Shown in pieces: positions 50,603-60,912 of a DNA stretch of 64,000 bases. Made by a program: the position numbers and the translations under genes. The number at the start of each line of letters is the position of its first letter. The stretch's first letter is position 1. The notes below the pieces were generated by a model. That model did no database searches, had not been told where the DNA came from, and saw only the letters and a program-made list of their open reading frames with translations. The stretch spans positions 1 through 64,000 of the forward strand of contig JAXLYX010000005.1 of assembly GCA_046351215.1 (NCBI GenBank), written 5' to 3'. The DNA is from JAXLYX01 sp046351215 (GTDB lineage: Bacteria; Myxococcota_A; Polyangia; Polyangiales; Houyiibacteriaceae).

Positions 50603-51469
50603 ATGCCGATGCCGAAGAACGTCCCGATCATCGACACGATGCTCGGCATCCCCCGCGCGGATCAGAAGAGCGCCTACGACTTCCTGAAGCCGCTCTACCG
50701 GGACGGGGAGAGCAAGGACCACTTCGAGTTCCCCGTCGAATACATGTTCAAGGAATTCCCGAAGGTCGGAGAACAGGCGGACTACGTCGCCTACACGCTC
50801 GCGCTCATGGACCGCTTCGGCATCGAGAAGGCGCTGACGGGCGTGAGCTCGAAGGATCCGAATTCGCTGCGCGCCGTTCGCGAGCATCCGGATCGGTTCA
50901 TCCCCGAGATCATGGTCGATCCGAACCAGGGCATGGACCAGGTGCGCGAGATGGAGCGACTCCACCGCGAGATCGGCCTCCGCGCCGTGAGCGCCTTCCC
51001 GTCGGGCACGCATCCGCAGGTGCCGATCGGCGACAAGCGCTACTACCCGATCTTCGCGAAGTGCGTGGAGCTCGGGCTCCCGATCTTCGTCTGCATCGGC
51101 GTGCCCGGCCCGCGCGTGCCGATGGAGCCACAGCACGCGATGCAGCTCGACGAGATCTGCTGGTTCTTCCCGGAGCTCAAGGTCGTCGTCCGCCACGGCG
51201 GCGAGCCGTGGGTCGACCTCATCGTGAAGCTCCTGCTCAAGTGGGAGAACCTCTACTACTCGACGAGCGCCTTCGCGCCCCGGTACTTCCCCAAGGCCAT
51301 CGTCGACTTCGCGAACAAGCGGGGCGCCGACAAGGTCCTCTACGCGGGCTACTTCCCCGCGGGCCTCACGCTCGAGCGCAGCTTCTCCGAGCTGCCGAAC
51401 GTGCCGTTCGAGGATCACGTCTGGCCGAAGTTCCTGCACGAGAACGCGCGACGCGTGCTCGGGCTCTGA
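50603..51469 (+). CDS. Amidohydrolase_2-family protein lacking metal ligands
   Basis: 288-aa TIM-barrel protein of the amidohydrolase/decarboxylase superfamily. The N-terminal DxHxH that binds the metal reads IIDTMLG here, and the late Asp strand reads LYAGYFPAG instead of GSDYP. A central His remains (VVRHGGEPW). Similar proteins form a conserved subfamily in actinobacteria, so this is not decay. Metal-dependent hydrolysis is nonetheless unlikely by sequence. ATG 50603 has GAGGA upstream. It is divergent from the MYG1 gene. Confidence 0.8.
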   Translation: MPMPKNVPIIDTMLGIPRADQKSAYDFLKPLYRDGESKDHFEFPVEYMFKEFPKVGEQADYVAYTLALMDRFGIEKALTGVSSKDPNSLRAVREHPDRFIPEIMVDPNQGMDQVREMERLHREIGLRAVSAFPSGTHPQVPIGDKRYYPIFAKCVELGLPIFVCIGVPGPRVPMEPQHAMQLDEICWFFPELKVVVRHGGEPWVDLIVKLLLKWENLYYSTSAFAPRYFPKAIVDFANKRGADKVLYAGYFPAGLTLERSFSELPNVPFEDHVWPKFLHENARRVLGL

Positions 51470-51492
51470 ACGCTGGGCGCAGGAGCGCGCCC

Positions 51493-51876
51493 TCAAGCCT
51501 CGATGCGGAGGTACTTGCGGCGCCCGTACCGGCCGCCGATCTTGGCGCCCACGTCGAGCAGCCACATCTGGAAGCCGTACTTCTTCCGGAGCGCCGCGTG
51601 CGCGGCGTCCTGCTCGGCGCCCGGATCGAGGATCGCGACGTTCGCATCGAACCACGCGCTCTTGATCTCCTTGCCGCTCACGTTGCACGCGGCGATCTTG
51701 GCGCGTGGGTTCCTCCGGAGGCGCTTGACCTTGAAGCTCGTCCCGTCGGTCACGACGTAGAGCTTCCCGTCGACCTCGGCGAACCAGACGGGCGTCTTCA
51801 CCCCGCCTCCGTCCTTCTTGTAGGTCTCGAGGCTGATGTAGCTCTCGGCTCGGAGCGTGTCGGTGGCAGCGGTCAC
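51493..51876 (-). CDS. PPOX-class split-barrel flavin/F420 oxidoreductase
   Basis: 127 aa: AESYISLETYKKDGGGVKTPVWFAEVDGKLYVVTDGTSFKVKRLRRNPRAKIAACN is the pyridoxamine-phosphate-oxidase-like fold. The GKLYV..D..S.K..RLRRNP pattern is typical of PPOX-class proteins that use F420 or FMN. The GTG start at 51876 has GGGAGG upstream, and larger frames are not supported. It is convergent with the amidohydrolase gene. Confidence 0.87.
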   Translation of the reverse strand: MTAATDTLRAESYISLETYKKDGGGVKTPVWFAEVDGKLYVVTDGTSFKVKRLRRNPRAKIAACNVSGKEIKSAWFDANVAILDPGAEQDAAHAALRKKYGFQMWLLDVGAKIGGRYGRRKYLRIEA

Positions 51877-51970
51877 GTCGTCCTCCCTCGGTTTTCCCCG
51901 GCCTCTGCATACCCCGGAGCCGGGTCCGTCGGGAAGGTCGTTCCGCGCGGCCCGGGTGTTACGTCTCACG

Positions 51971-51999
51971 TTGAACCGAGGCCCGTCTCTTCCTAGCCT
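51971..51999 (+). promoter_or_regulatory. Leaderless promoter of the aminotransferase gene
   Basis: TTGAAC (51971-51976), 17 bp, TAGCCT (51994-51999), then 6 nt to the ATG at 52006. There is no Shine-Dalgarno. The mRNA is expected to begin at or very near the start codon. Confidence 0.65.
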
Positions 52000-52005
52000 C
52001 CGCGC

Positions 52006-53166
52006 ATGACCCTCCGCTTCTCGCACCGCGCCGACGACATCGCCCCCTTCCTCGCCATGGAAGTCATGGAGCGCGGCATGACGATGGCCCGCGCGGGCCA
52101 CTCGATCGTGCAGATGGGCGTCGGCGAGCCGGACTTCGACGCGCCGCCCGAGGCCGTGGACGAGACGATCCGCGCCCTCCGCTCCGGTGAGACGCACTAC
52201 ACGGACAGCCGAGGTCTCTACACGCTGCGCGAGGCGATCGCGGACGACTGCGCGAAGCGACGCGGTGTTCGGCCCGATCCCGACCAGATCGTGGTGACGA
52301 TGGGCACCTCGCCCGCGATCCTGACGGTGCTCGGCCTCCTCGTCGGCCCCGGCGACGAGGTCATCATGCCGACGCCCCACTACCCCTGCTATCCGAACAT
52401 GGTCGCCACCTTCGGCGGTCGTTCGGTGCTGGTACCGACCTCGAACGCCGACGGCTTCGTGATCGACGTCGCCAGGATCCGGGCGGCGATCACGCCGAGG
52501 ACGAAGGCGATCCTCTTCGCCTCGCCCGCGAATCCGACCGGCGCCGTGCAGCCCCCCGAGGTCGTGCGCGAGCTCGCGTCGCTCGGCATCCCCCTGCTCT
52601 CCGACGAGATCTACGACGGGCTGCTCTACGACGGCTCGGTCGCCACCTCGCCCTTCGGGCTCTCGGACGAGGTCTTCGTCCTCGACGGATTCTCGAAGCG
52701 CTACGCCATGACGGGGTTCCGGCTCGGCTACGTGATCGCACCGAAGGCCGCGATGCGTCCTCTCGTCAGCATGCAGCAGAGCTACTTCATCTCGGCGACG
52801 CACTTCGTCCAGGAGGCCGGCATCGCCGCGCTCCGGGACGGCGCCCCGCATCTCGAGCGGATGCGCGCCCTCTACGAGCGGCGTCGGGACCTTCTCGTCG
52901 CGGGCCTCCGCCGGCTCGGGCTCGGTCTGCCCGTGGCTCCGAAGGGCGCGTTCTACGTGCTCGCGGACGCGCGCCGATTCGGGGACGTCTCGCTCGATCT
53001 CGCGTTCCGTATCCTGGAGGAGGCGAAGGTGGCCGTCGGTCCGGGCCGCGACTTCGGCGAGATCGCCGAGGGCTATCTCCGCTTCAGCTTCGCGACCTCC
53101 GAGGAGAACATCGCCGAGGGCCTGCGTCGCCTCGAGCCGGTCCTCGCCGGTCTCGCGCGGTCCTGA
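52006..53166 (+). CDS. Class I/II PLP-dependent aminotransferase
   Basis: 386 aa, fold type I. MGVGEPDFDAPP, the substrate loop HYTDSRGLYTLREAIA, the cofactor-stacking Tyr region PTPHYPCYPN, the ASPANPTGAV Asn, SDEIYDGLLYDG (Asp/Tyr) and the Schiff-base Lys in DGFSKRYAMTGFRLGY are all in order. It is probably an aspartate/alanine/aromatic-type transaminase. The donor cannot be deduced. It stands alone between a promoter and a strong convergent terminator. Confidence 0.95.
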   Translation: MTLRFSHRADDIAPFLAMEVMERGMTMARAGHSIVQMGVGEPDFDAPPEAVDETIRALRSGETHYTDSRGLYTLREAIADDCAKRRGVRPDPDQIVVTMGTSPAILTVLGLLVGPGDEVIMPTPHYPCYPNMVATFGGRSVLVPTSNADGFVIDVARIRAAITPRTKAILFASPANPTGAVQPPEVVRELASLGIPLLSDEIYDGLLYDGSVATSPFGLSDEVFVLDGFSKRYAMTGFRLGYVIAPKAAMRPLVSMQQSYFISATHFVQEAGIAALRDGAPHLERMRALYERRRDLLVAGLRRLGLGLPVAPKGAFYVLADARRFGDVSLDLAFRILEEAKVAVGPGRDFGEIAEGYLRFSFATSEENIAEGLRRLEPVLAGLARS

Positions 53167-53196
53167 GCCGCGCCTCGTGCGGGGCGCCTGAACGGA

Positions 53197-53231
53197 GAAC
53201 GCCGCCGTCCCGGGGAGGGAGGGCGGCGTTC
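53197..53231. terminator. Bidirectional terminator
   Basis: Perfect 10-bp stem GAACGCCGCC / GGCGGCGTTC with a 15-nt loop, in the 81-bp gap between the convergent stops of the aminotransferase (53166) and hppA (53248). Confidence 0.7.
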
Positions 53232-53247
53232 ACGCGCGCGCTGGCGA

Positions 53248-55320
<2,073 letters not shown>

Positions 55321-55339
55321 GTGTGAGAGCTCCTCGTTG

Positions 55340-55352
55340 ACCGAAATTCGGT
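55340..55352. promoter_or_regulatory. 13-bp inverted repeat in the hppA leader
   Basis: ACCGAA-A-TTCGGT, about 20 nt upstream of the hppA GTG and close to its GAGGAG ribosome site. It could be an operator or a small hairpin that limits translation. Confidence 0.35.
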
Positions 55353-55367
55353 GGAAAGTCGGGGCGC

Positions 55368-55396
55368 TCTTTCCCCCGATTCGCCGTCCCGGTCAA
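55368..55396 (-). promoter_or_regulatory. hppA promoter candidate
   Basis: On the minus strand, TTGACC (55396-55391), 17 bp, GAAAGA (55373-55368). The -35 is good and the -10 is poor. The predicted leader is about 40 nt. Confidence 0.35.
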
Positions 55397-55478
55397 GTCG
55401 AGCGGCGCCCGAGGGGGAAACACGTCGGAAATCGCGGGAAATGTGGGAGGGTAGGCGCTCCCGCCGAAGCACCCGATC

Positions 55479-55492
55479 TGAAACACGTTTCA
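55479..55492. promoter_or_regulatory. Operator candidate TGAAAC-AC-GTTTCA
   Basis: Inverted repeat with 6-bp arms, 57 bp upstream of the gabD start, in the 228-bp hppA-gabD gap. GAAAC-N2-GTTTC resembles the published PsrA (TetR-type fatty-acid sensor) consensus (G/C)AAAC-N2-4-GTTT(G/C). No psrA gene is identified here. Confidence 0.45.
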
Positions 55493-55536
55493 TCCCCCGC
55501 GGCGCCCGAGGGCTGTTCGGGGGACGAACGACTGCC

Positions 55537-55542
55537 TACCCT
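55537..55542 (+). promoter_or_regulatory. gabD -10 candidate, leaderless geometry
   Basis: TACCCT ends 6 nt before the ATG at 55549. The -35 region (TGTTCG at 17 bp) is weak, which fits an activated or regulated promoter. Confidence 0.4.
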
Positions 55543-55548
55543 CCCCCC

Positions 55549-57015
55549 ATGCTCGACCTCCGCGATCCCGGCTTGCTGAACACGGACGCCTTCCTCGGCG
55601 GGACCTTCGTGCCCGCCGACGACGGCCGGAGGACGCCCGTCGTCGACCCGGCGACCGGCCAGCTCCTCGGCGAGGTGCCTCGGCTCGGAGCCGCGGAGAC
55701 GCTCCGCGCGATCGAGACGGCGGAGAGGGCGCTCCCGTCGTGGCGTCGGCTCCCGGCGCCCGAGCGCGGCAAGGTGCTCGCCCGGCTCGCGACGCTGGTC
55801 GAGCGGCACCGCGAGGATCTCGCGCTGCTCCTGACGAGCGAGCAGGGCAAGCCGCTCGCCGAGGCGCGGGGCGAGATCGACTACGCGAACTCGTTCACCT
55901 GGTTCTACGCGGAGGAGAGCAAGCGCCTCTACGGCGACCTCGTCCCGGCCGCGCGCACCGATCAGAAGCTCCTCGTGCAGCCGGAGCCGATCGGCGTGTG
56001 CGCCGCGATCACGCCCTGGAACTTCCCGCAGGCGATGGTCACGCGGAAGCTCGCGCCCGCGCTCGCGGCGGGCAACGCGGTGATCCTCAAGCCCGCCGAG
56101 GCCACGCCCCTCTCCGCGCTCGCGCTCGCGAAGCTCGCGAAGGACGCGGGCGTGCCGGACGGCATCCTCTCCGTGCTCACCGGCGCCCGAGAGGATGCGG
56201 AGCGGATCGGCGGGACCCTGCTCCGCGATGCGCGCGTGCGGAAGATCAGCTTCACGGGCTCGACGGCGGTCGGGAAGCAGCTCTACGCCGGCTGCGCCGG
56301 CACGGTGAAGCGACTCTCGCTCGAGCTCGGCGGCAACGCTCCCTTCGTCGTCTTCGACGACGCCGACCTCGATGCGGCCGTCGACGGCCTCCTCGTCGCG
56401 AAGTTCCGCAACGCCGGCCAGACCTGCGTGGCGGCCAACCGGATCCTCGTGCAGCGCTCGGTCTTCGACGCCTTCGTCGCGAGGCTCGAGGACCGCATCC
56501 GCGGGCTCGTGGTCGGACCGGGAACCGCGCCGAACGTCCAGATCGGGCCCTTGATCGACGGCCGGGGCCTCGCGAAGGTGGAAGCCCACGTGGCGGACGC
56601 GCTCGCGCGCGGCGGCGAGGTGGTCACGGGCGGCAAGCGACATGCGCTCGGCCGCACCTTCTTCGAGCCCACGCTCCTCGTGGGCGTGACGGCGGACTCG
56701 GCGATGAGCTGCGAGGAGACGTTCGGCCCGGTGGCGGGTCTGTGCCGATTCGACACCGAGGAGGAGGCCGTGCGCCTCGCGAACGACACGCCCTACGGGC
56801 TCGCCGCGTACTTCTTCGCGCGCGACGTCGGCCGCATCCATCGCGTCGCGGATGCGCTGGAGTCCGGCATGGTCGGGGTCAACACCGGCCTCGTCTCGAA
56901 CGCCTCGGCGCCCTTCGGAGGCGTCAAGGAGAGTGGCCTCGGTCGCGAGGGCAGCCACTACGGCATCGACGAATGGGTCGAACGCAAATACGTCTGCCTC
57001 GGCGGGCTCGGCTGA
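55549..57015 (+). CDS. gabD: NAD(P)-dependent succinate-semialdehyde dehydrogenase
   Basis: 488 aa, aldehyde dehydrogenase superfamily. ITPWNFPQAMVTRKLAPALAAGNAVILKPAE (NAD site), the catalytic Glu in LELGGNAPF and the Cys in FRNAGQTCVAANR are present. The C-terminal GLVSNASAPFGGVKESGLGREGSHYGIDEWVERKYVCLGG is characteristic of GabD. It oxidises succinate semialdehyde to succinate in GABA catabolism. No gabT neighbour is seen, and the PLP aminotransferase upstream is not of that class. Confidence 0.93.
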   Translation: MLDLRDPGLLNTDAFLGGTFVPADDGRRTPVVDPATGQLLGEVPRLGAAETLRAIETAERALPSWRRLPAPERGKVLARLATLVERHREDLALLLTSEQGKPLAEARGEIDYANSFTWFYAEESKRLYGDLVPAARTDQKLLVQPEPIGVCAAITPWNFPQAMVTRKLAPALAAGNAVILKPAEATPLSALALAKLAKDAGVPDGILSVLTGAREDAERIGGTLLRDARVRKISFTGSTAVGKQLYAGCAGTVKRLSLELGGNAPFVVFDDADLDAAVDGLLVAKFRNAGQTCVAANRILVQRSVFDAFVARLEDRIRGLVVGPGTAPNVQIGPLIDGRGLAKVEAHVADALARGGEVVTGGKRHALGRTFFEPTLLVGVTADSAMSCEETFGPVAGLCRFDTEEEAVRLANDTPYGLAAYFFARDVGRIHRVADALESGMVGVNTGLVSNASAPFGGVKESGLGREGSHYGIDEWVERKYVCLGGLG

Positions 57016-57040
57016 CCCGGGAAGCCACCGCCGCGCGCTC

Positions 57041-57835
57041 CTAGAGGCCCCAGGAGAGCTGGAAGACGTCGAGCTGGAAGACGACGTCCCAGGTGCCTCG
57101 GATCAGGAGGCGGAAGCCCGCGCCGTAGCTGAAGCGACCGCGACGCGCGCCGCCCATCATGTGCAATCCGACGGGGTGGAAATCAGCCTCGGCCTGGCGG
57201 AGCGAGCTCGAGCCCGAGAGAGGCGACTGCAGCTTGCCGAACCGGATGCCGACGGCCGGCATCCACGCGATTCCGAGGTAGCCGTGGCGACGTGCTCCCA
57301 CGCCCGCTCGGACCATCAAGCCGAGATCGGCGGCGAAGAGGAAGTACGAGCTCAGGTCGTATTGCGCCGAGACGGCGTCCCCGAAGCCGATCGTCCATTG
57401 GAAGCTTCCGCCGAGGAGGAGCTGATGGCTCGGCAGGCTGGGCCTTCGATGCCAGCCTCCGAGGAGCGCGCCTCCCGCGATCCCGAGACCGAGGCCATAG
57501 TCGGCCGCAGGAGGCCCTCGGAGCGCGAAGTGGACGCCCGCCTGGAGATAGCCGTTCCGGAGCCGCGGCTCGGGAGCACGCGCTTCCACGGCCGCCTCGT
57601 CGTCGGCGGCGGCCTCGTCGGGGAAGAGGCTCGGGTCGAGCGCATTGCTCGGCATCCCGTCGATCGGCGCGACCTCGGGCCCCTCCGCGACCGCGGCGGC
57701 GGCGCCCGCCGAGGCGGAGGCCGTCGGCACGACCTCGCCCTCGGGCGTCGGTTCGTCGGCCCACGCCACGGACGTCATGCCCGACGCGACGAGCGCGAGC
57801 AGCAGCGGGAGGGCGAGGGAGCGGGGGCGGGACAT
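57041..57835 (-). CDS. Exported protein, probable outer-membrane beta-barrel
   Basis: 264 aa. The signal peptide MSRPRSLALPLLLALVASGMTSVAWA ends with a good AxA site. An Ala/Glu/Pro-rich spacer (to about residue 90) precedes alternating Gly/aromatic strands (YLQAGVHFALRG, YGLGLGIAGGALLGGW, LLLGGSFQWTIGFG, MVRAGVGARRHGYLGIAWMPAVGIRFG) that end in WDVVFQLDVFQLSWGL. The pattern suits an outer-membrane barrel. No family is recognised. Confidence 0.7.
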   Translation of the reverse strand: MSRPRSLALPLLLALVASGMTSVAWADEPTPEGEVVPTASASAGAAAAVAEGPEVAPIDGMPSNALDPSLFPDEAAADDEAAVEARAPEPRLRNGYLQAGVHFALRGPPAADYGLGLGIAGGALLGGWHRRPSLPSHQLLLGGSFQWTIGFGDAVSAQYDLSSYFLFAADLGLMVRAGVGARRHGYLGIAWMPAVGIRFGKLQSPLSGSSSLRQAEADFHPVGLHMMGGARRGRFSYGAGFRLLIRGTWDVVFQLDVFQLSWGL

Positions 57836-57904
57836 GCTCGGGAAGCCGCGCGGCCTCCACGGCCGTGCAGCGTACCGAGCATGCCACGAGTCCCGGGCCC
57901 TCCG

Positions 57905-58618
57905 CTAAGGTCGCGACGTCTTCGCGGCCGCCTCGGCCGAGGCCCGGGACATCCCCTCGAAGAGCATGCGGAGCGTGGTCGCGGCGATCGTCTCGATCGC
58001 GGGGCGATCGGAGAGGGGGATGCCCAGCTGGCCGTCGAGGAGGAGGCTCGAGAGGCCGTGCACCGTGGACCACGCGACGTGGGCGAGCGGACGGCTGTCC
58101 CCCTCGCGCACGAGCCCGCGTGCCTGCGCCGCCGTGACGGCGCCCAGCATGACGCCATAGCAGCGATCTCCGGCAGCCCAGAGCGCGGGATGGCGCCGCC
58201 GGGCGTCGACGGTCCCGGCGAGGCCGCTGAGCACGGGACCGAAGACGACCCGGAAGCGAGAAGGCCGCGTGACGGCGTACTCCACGTAGCCGTGCCCCGA
58301 GGCGAGCAACGACTCGACCGAGCCTTCCTCGAACGGAGCCATGCGCGCGCGCATCGTGGCCGTGAGCTCGTCGAACGAGACCTCGGCCACGGCCGCGACG
58401 AGGGCGTCCTTGTCCTCGAAATGCCGGTAGGGGGCCGCGTGGCTCACACCCGCGCGACGAGCGACCTCGCGCAACGAGAGGGCCTCGACCCCCTGCTCGT
58501 CGAGGAGCGCGAGGGCGGCGTCGAGCAGGGCCTTCCGGAGGTTGCCGTGGTGGTAGGGACGCTCCGCGCCCTTCCCCTCGCCCTCGTCGCCCTGCGCTCG
58601 TCGCGGTCCACCGGCCAT
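57905..58618 (-). CDS. TetR family transcriptional regulator
   Basis: 237 aa. The helix-turn-helix YHHGNLRKALLDAALALLDEQGVEALSLREVARRAGVSHAAPYRHFEDKDALVAAVAE is typical. The C-terminal domain (YVEYAVTRPSRFRVVFGP...) resembles the WHG-type TetR ligand domain. It follows rsmG by 34 nt, with GGAG before the ATG. Its target is not apparent, but the exported protein downstream is a candidate. Confidence 0.9.
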   Translation of the reverse strand: MAGGPRRAQGDEGEGKGAERPYHHGNLRKALLDAALALLDEQGVEALSLREVARRAGVSHAAPYRHFEDKDALVAAVAEVSFDELTATMRARMAPFEEGSVESLLASGHGYVEYAVTRPSRFRVVFGPVLSGLAGTVDARRRHPALWAAGDRCYGVMLGAVTAAQARGLVREGDSRPLAHVAWSTVHGLSSLLLDGQLGIPLSDRPAIETIAATTLRMLFEGMSRASAEAAAKTSRP

Positions 58619-58652
58619 CGGAACGACTCCACCGCCCGCGCCCGGCGGGACC

Positions 58653-59363
58653 TCAGAGAGGCGACTTCTTGGGCTCGCCCGGACGCCGAGGATACTTCGG
58701 CGGCGTGCGCGCGTGCTTCCGAAGCACGACGATGGTGCCCGTCTCGGTGCGCGTCGTCGACGCCACGTCGGTCTCGAGGATCGCGAGGGCCTTCGCGGCC
58801 GCTGCGAGCTCTTCGGCGTACCTCTCGCCCTTGATCGCGAGCAGATGGCCGCCGACGCGCAGGAAGGGGATGGCGAGCTCCAGCAGGACGGGCATCGGTG
58901 CGACGGCGCGTGCCAGGACGACGTCGTAGGCCTCGCGATGCGGGCTCCCGCGCGCGGCGAGCGCCTCGGCGCGATCGGCCAGGGCCGTCACGTTCGAGAG
59001 CCCGAGCTCCCGCGCCACGTCGGCGAGGAAGGCGACCTTCTTCGCGCGCGCGTCGACCAGCGTGAACCCCACCTCGGGAAAGGCGATCGCGAGCGGGATG
59101 CCCGGGAGCCCTCCTCCCGACCCGAGATCGAGCACGCGCCCCGGCGCGAGCGGCCGGAGGTGCGGGGCGAGGCTCAGGCTGTCCGCGAGGTGCTTCGTCC
59201 ACGCGATATCGGCGTCGCGCACCGCCGTGAGGTTCAGGTCCTCGTTGGTCGCGAGGAGACGGCCCAGGTATCCGCCGAGCGCCGCGAGCGTGCGCTCGTC
59301 CGCGGCCACGCCGTGGCGCGCGAGCGACTCGAGGAACTCGGCCGGCGGGGAGACGCGGCTCAT
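58653..59363 (-). CDS. rsmG: 16S rRNA (guanine-527-N7)-methyltransferase
   Basis: 236 aa. The start MSRVSPPAEFLESLARHGV and NLTAVRDADIAWTKHLADSLSLAPHL are typical of RsmG. SAM binding lies in VLDLGSGGGLPGIPLAI, and ARAVAPMPVLLELAIPFLRVGGHLLAIKG completes the fold. It methylates G527 in the 530 loop. It overlaps the SRPBCC gene by 4 nt and has no mnmG or parAB neighbours, unlike the classical gidB locus. Confidence 0.95.
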   Translation of the reverse strand: MSRVSPPAEFLESLARHGVAADERTLAALGGYLGRLLATNEDLNLTAVRDADIAWTKHLADSLSLAPHLRPLAPGRVLDLGSGGGLPGIPLAIAFPEVGFTLVDARAKKVAFLADVARELGLSNVTALADRAEALAARGSPHREAYDVVLARAVAPMPVLLELAIPFLRVGGHLLAIKGERYAEELAAAAKALAILETDVASTTRTETGTIVVLRKHARTPPKYPRRPGEPKKSPL

Positions 59364-59866
59364 CGCGGCGGGAAGCGGCGCTCGAGCTTGCGGATGCCTC
59401 CGCGGAGCACGAAACCGAAGACCCGGAGCCCGAGGTAGTGGAGCACGGTCGACTTGCTCGGCACGCCGTAGGAGAGCCACGTGATCACCGTGTCGCCGCT
59501 CGGATGCGGCTCGAAGGTGATCACGGAGAGGTGGCTCTTGAACATGCCGAAGAGGTCGCGATCGCGCGCCTGGTAGCAGTAGAGGAAGGGCGGCTCGAAG
59601 GCGACGACCGTCTCCTCCGTGGGCTTCGGCGTCCCGGCCCAGATCTTCCGCACCGAGCCGACGCCTCCCGGCTGCTCGGCGCGCGTGTCGTCGGGGATCG
59701 CGTTCGTGCACATCGGCAGCCATTCCGGCAGCCGCTTCGCGTCCGTGACGTAAGCGAAGGCCTCGGCCTGCGGGAGACCGATCCGGCCCTGCGCCTCGAC
59801 CGAGAGGGGCGAGGAGGTCATCTGGGCGCCGACCTCGCGCGCCCGAGCTCCGAAGACGATGGACAT
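59360..59866 (-). CDS. SRPBCC/START-like lipid-binding domain protein
   Basis: 168 aa: GRIGLPQAEAFAYVTDAKRLPEWLPMCTNAIPDDTRAEQPGGVGSVRKIWAGT...ITFEPHPSGDTVITWLSYGVPSK is the polyketide-cyclase/START fold with a hydrophobic cavity. The ligand is unknown. ATG 59866 has GAGGAG 6 nt upstream. It is 10 nt after the menB stop, so it shares the transcript. A helper in naphthoquinone or another hydrophobic pathway is conceivable. Confidence 0.87.
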   Translation of the reverse strand: MSIVFGARAREVGAQMTSSPLSVEAQGRIGLPQAEAFAYVTDAKRLPEWLPMCTNAIPDDTRAEQPGGVGSVRKIWAGTPKPTEETVVAFEPPFLYCYQARDRDLFGMFKSHLSVITFEPHPSGDTVITWLSYGVPSKSTVLHYLGLRVFGFVLRGGIRKLERRFPPR

Positions 59867-59876
59867 GCGGCGCTCC

Positions 59877-60770
59877 TCAGTAGTGCCAGGGGAACTTGGA
59901 GAAGTCCTTCGGACGCTTCTCGAGGAAGGAATCGCGCCCCTCCTTGGCCTCGTCCGTCCCGTACGCGAGCCGCGTGGCCTCGCCCGCGAAGAGCTGCTGA
60001 CCGACGAGCCCGTCGTCCGGCAGGTTGAAGCCGTACTTCAGCATCCGCATCGCCGTCGGGCTCTTGGAGTTGATGATCCGTCCCCACTCGAGCGCGACGT
60101 CCTCGAGCTCGGCATGCGGCACGACCTTGTTGACCATGCCCATCTGGAAGGCGTCTTCGGCGCTGTAGTCGAGCCCGAGGAAGAAGATCTCCCGCGCGCG
60201 CTTCTGACCGACCATCCGCGCGAGGTACGCCGAGCCATAGCCCGAGTCGAAGCTCGCGACGTCCGGATCCGTCTGCTTGAACTTCGCGTGCTCCTGGCTC
60301 GCGAGCGTGAGATCGCAGACCACGTGGAGGCTGTGGCCACCGCCCGCCGCCCATCCGTTCACGACCGCGATCACGACCTTCGGCATGAAGCGGATGAGAC
60401 GCTGGACCTCGAGGATGTGGAGACGACCGAGGCGCGCGGCGTCGACCTCGCCCTCGTCGCCCTCGTACTTGTAGCCGTCCTTGCCGCGGATGCGCTGGTC
60501 GCCGCCGGAGCAGAACGCCCAGCCGCCATCCTTCGGCGAAGGGCCGTTCCCGGTGATGAGCACGCAACCCACGTCGCTCCACATCCGGGCGTGATCGAGC
60601 GCCCGGTAGAGCTCGTCGACCGTCCTCGGCCGGAACGCGTTCCGCACCTCGGGGCGGTGGAACGCGATGCGCACCGTGCCGTGCTCGACGGACCGGTGGT
60701 ACGTGATGTCCTCGAAATCGAAGCCCTCGACGGGCTTCCAGCGCTTCGCATCGAACGTCGCCGAGACCAT
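59877..60770 (-). CDS. menB: 1,4-Dihydroxy-2-naphthoyl-CoA synthase
   Basis: 297-aa crotonase-fold enzyme; cyclises succinylbenzoyl-CoA in menaquinone synthesis. Diagnostic stretches are GWAFCSGGDQRIRGKDGYKYE, VIAVVNGWAAGGGHSLHVVCDLTLAS, KQTDPDVASFDSGYGSAYLARMVGQKRAREIFFLG and the C-terminal KDFSKFPWHY. ATG 60770 has GGAGG 4 nt upstream. Other men genes are not in this window. Confidence 0.96.
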   Translation of the reverse strand: MVSATFDAKRWKPVEGFDFEDITYHRSVEHGTVRIAFHRPEVRNAFRPRTVDELYRALDHARMWSDVGCVLITGNGPSPKDGGWAFCSGGDQRIRGKDGYKYEGDEGEVDAARLGRLHILEVQRLIRFMPKVVIAVVNGWAAGGGHSLHVVCDLTLASQEHAKFKQTDPDVASFDSGYGSAYLARMVGQKRAREIFFLGLDYSAEDAFQMGMVNKVVPHAELEDVALEWGRIINSKSPTAMRMLKYGFNLPDDGLVGQQLFAGEATRLAYGTDEAKEGRDSFLEKRPKDFSKFPWHY

Positions 60771-60912
60771 GGGTCCTCCTCGGGGCCGGACCCTACCACC
60801 TCGGGGCCGCTCCGTCCCGTCGTCGCCGGCGTTCGCGCCCTCGGCTCGCCGGGCCCGCGCCGGGGTGCCCGGAGGGGATGCACCGCGCGACGTCCCGTGC
60901 CACGCCCACGGC

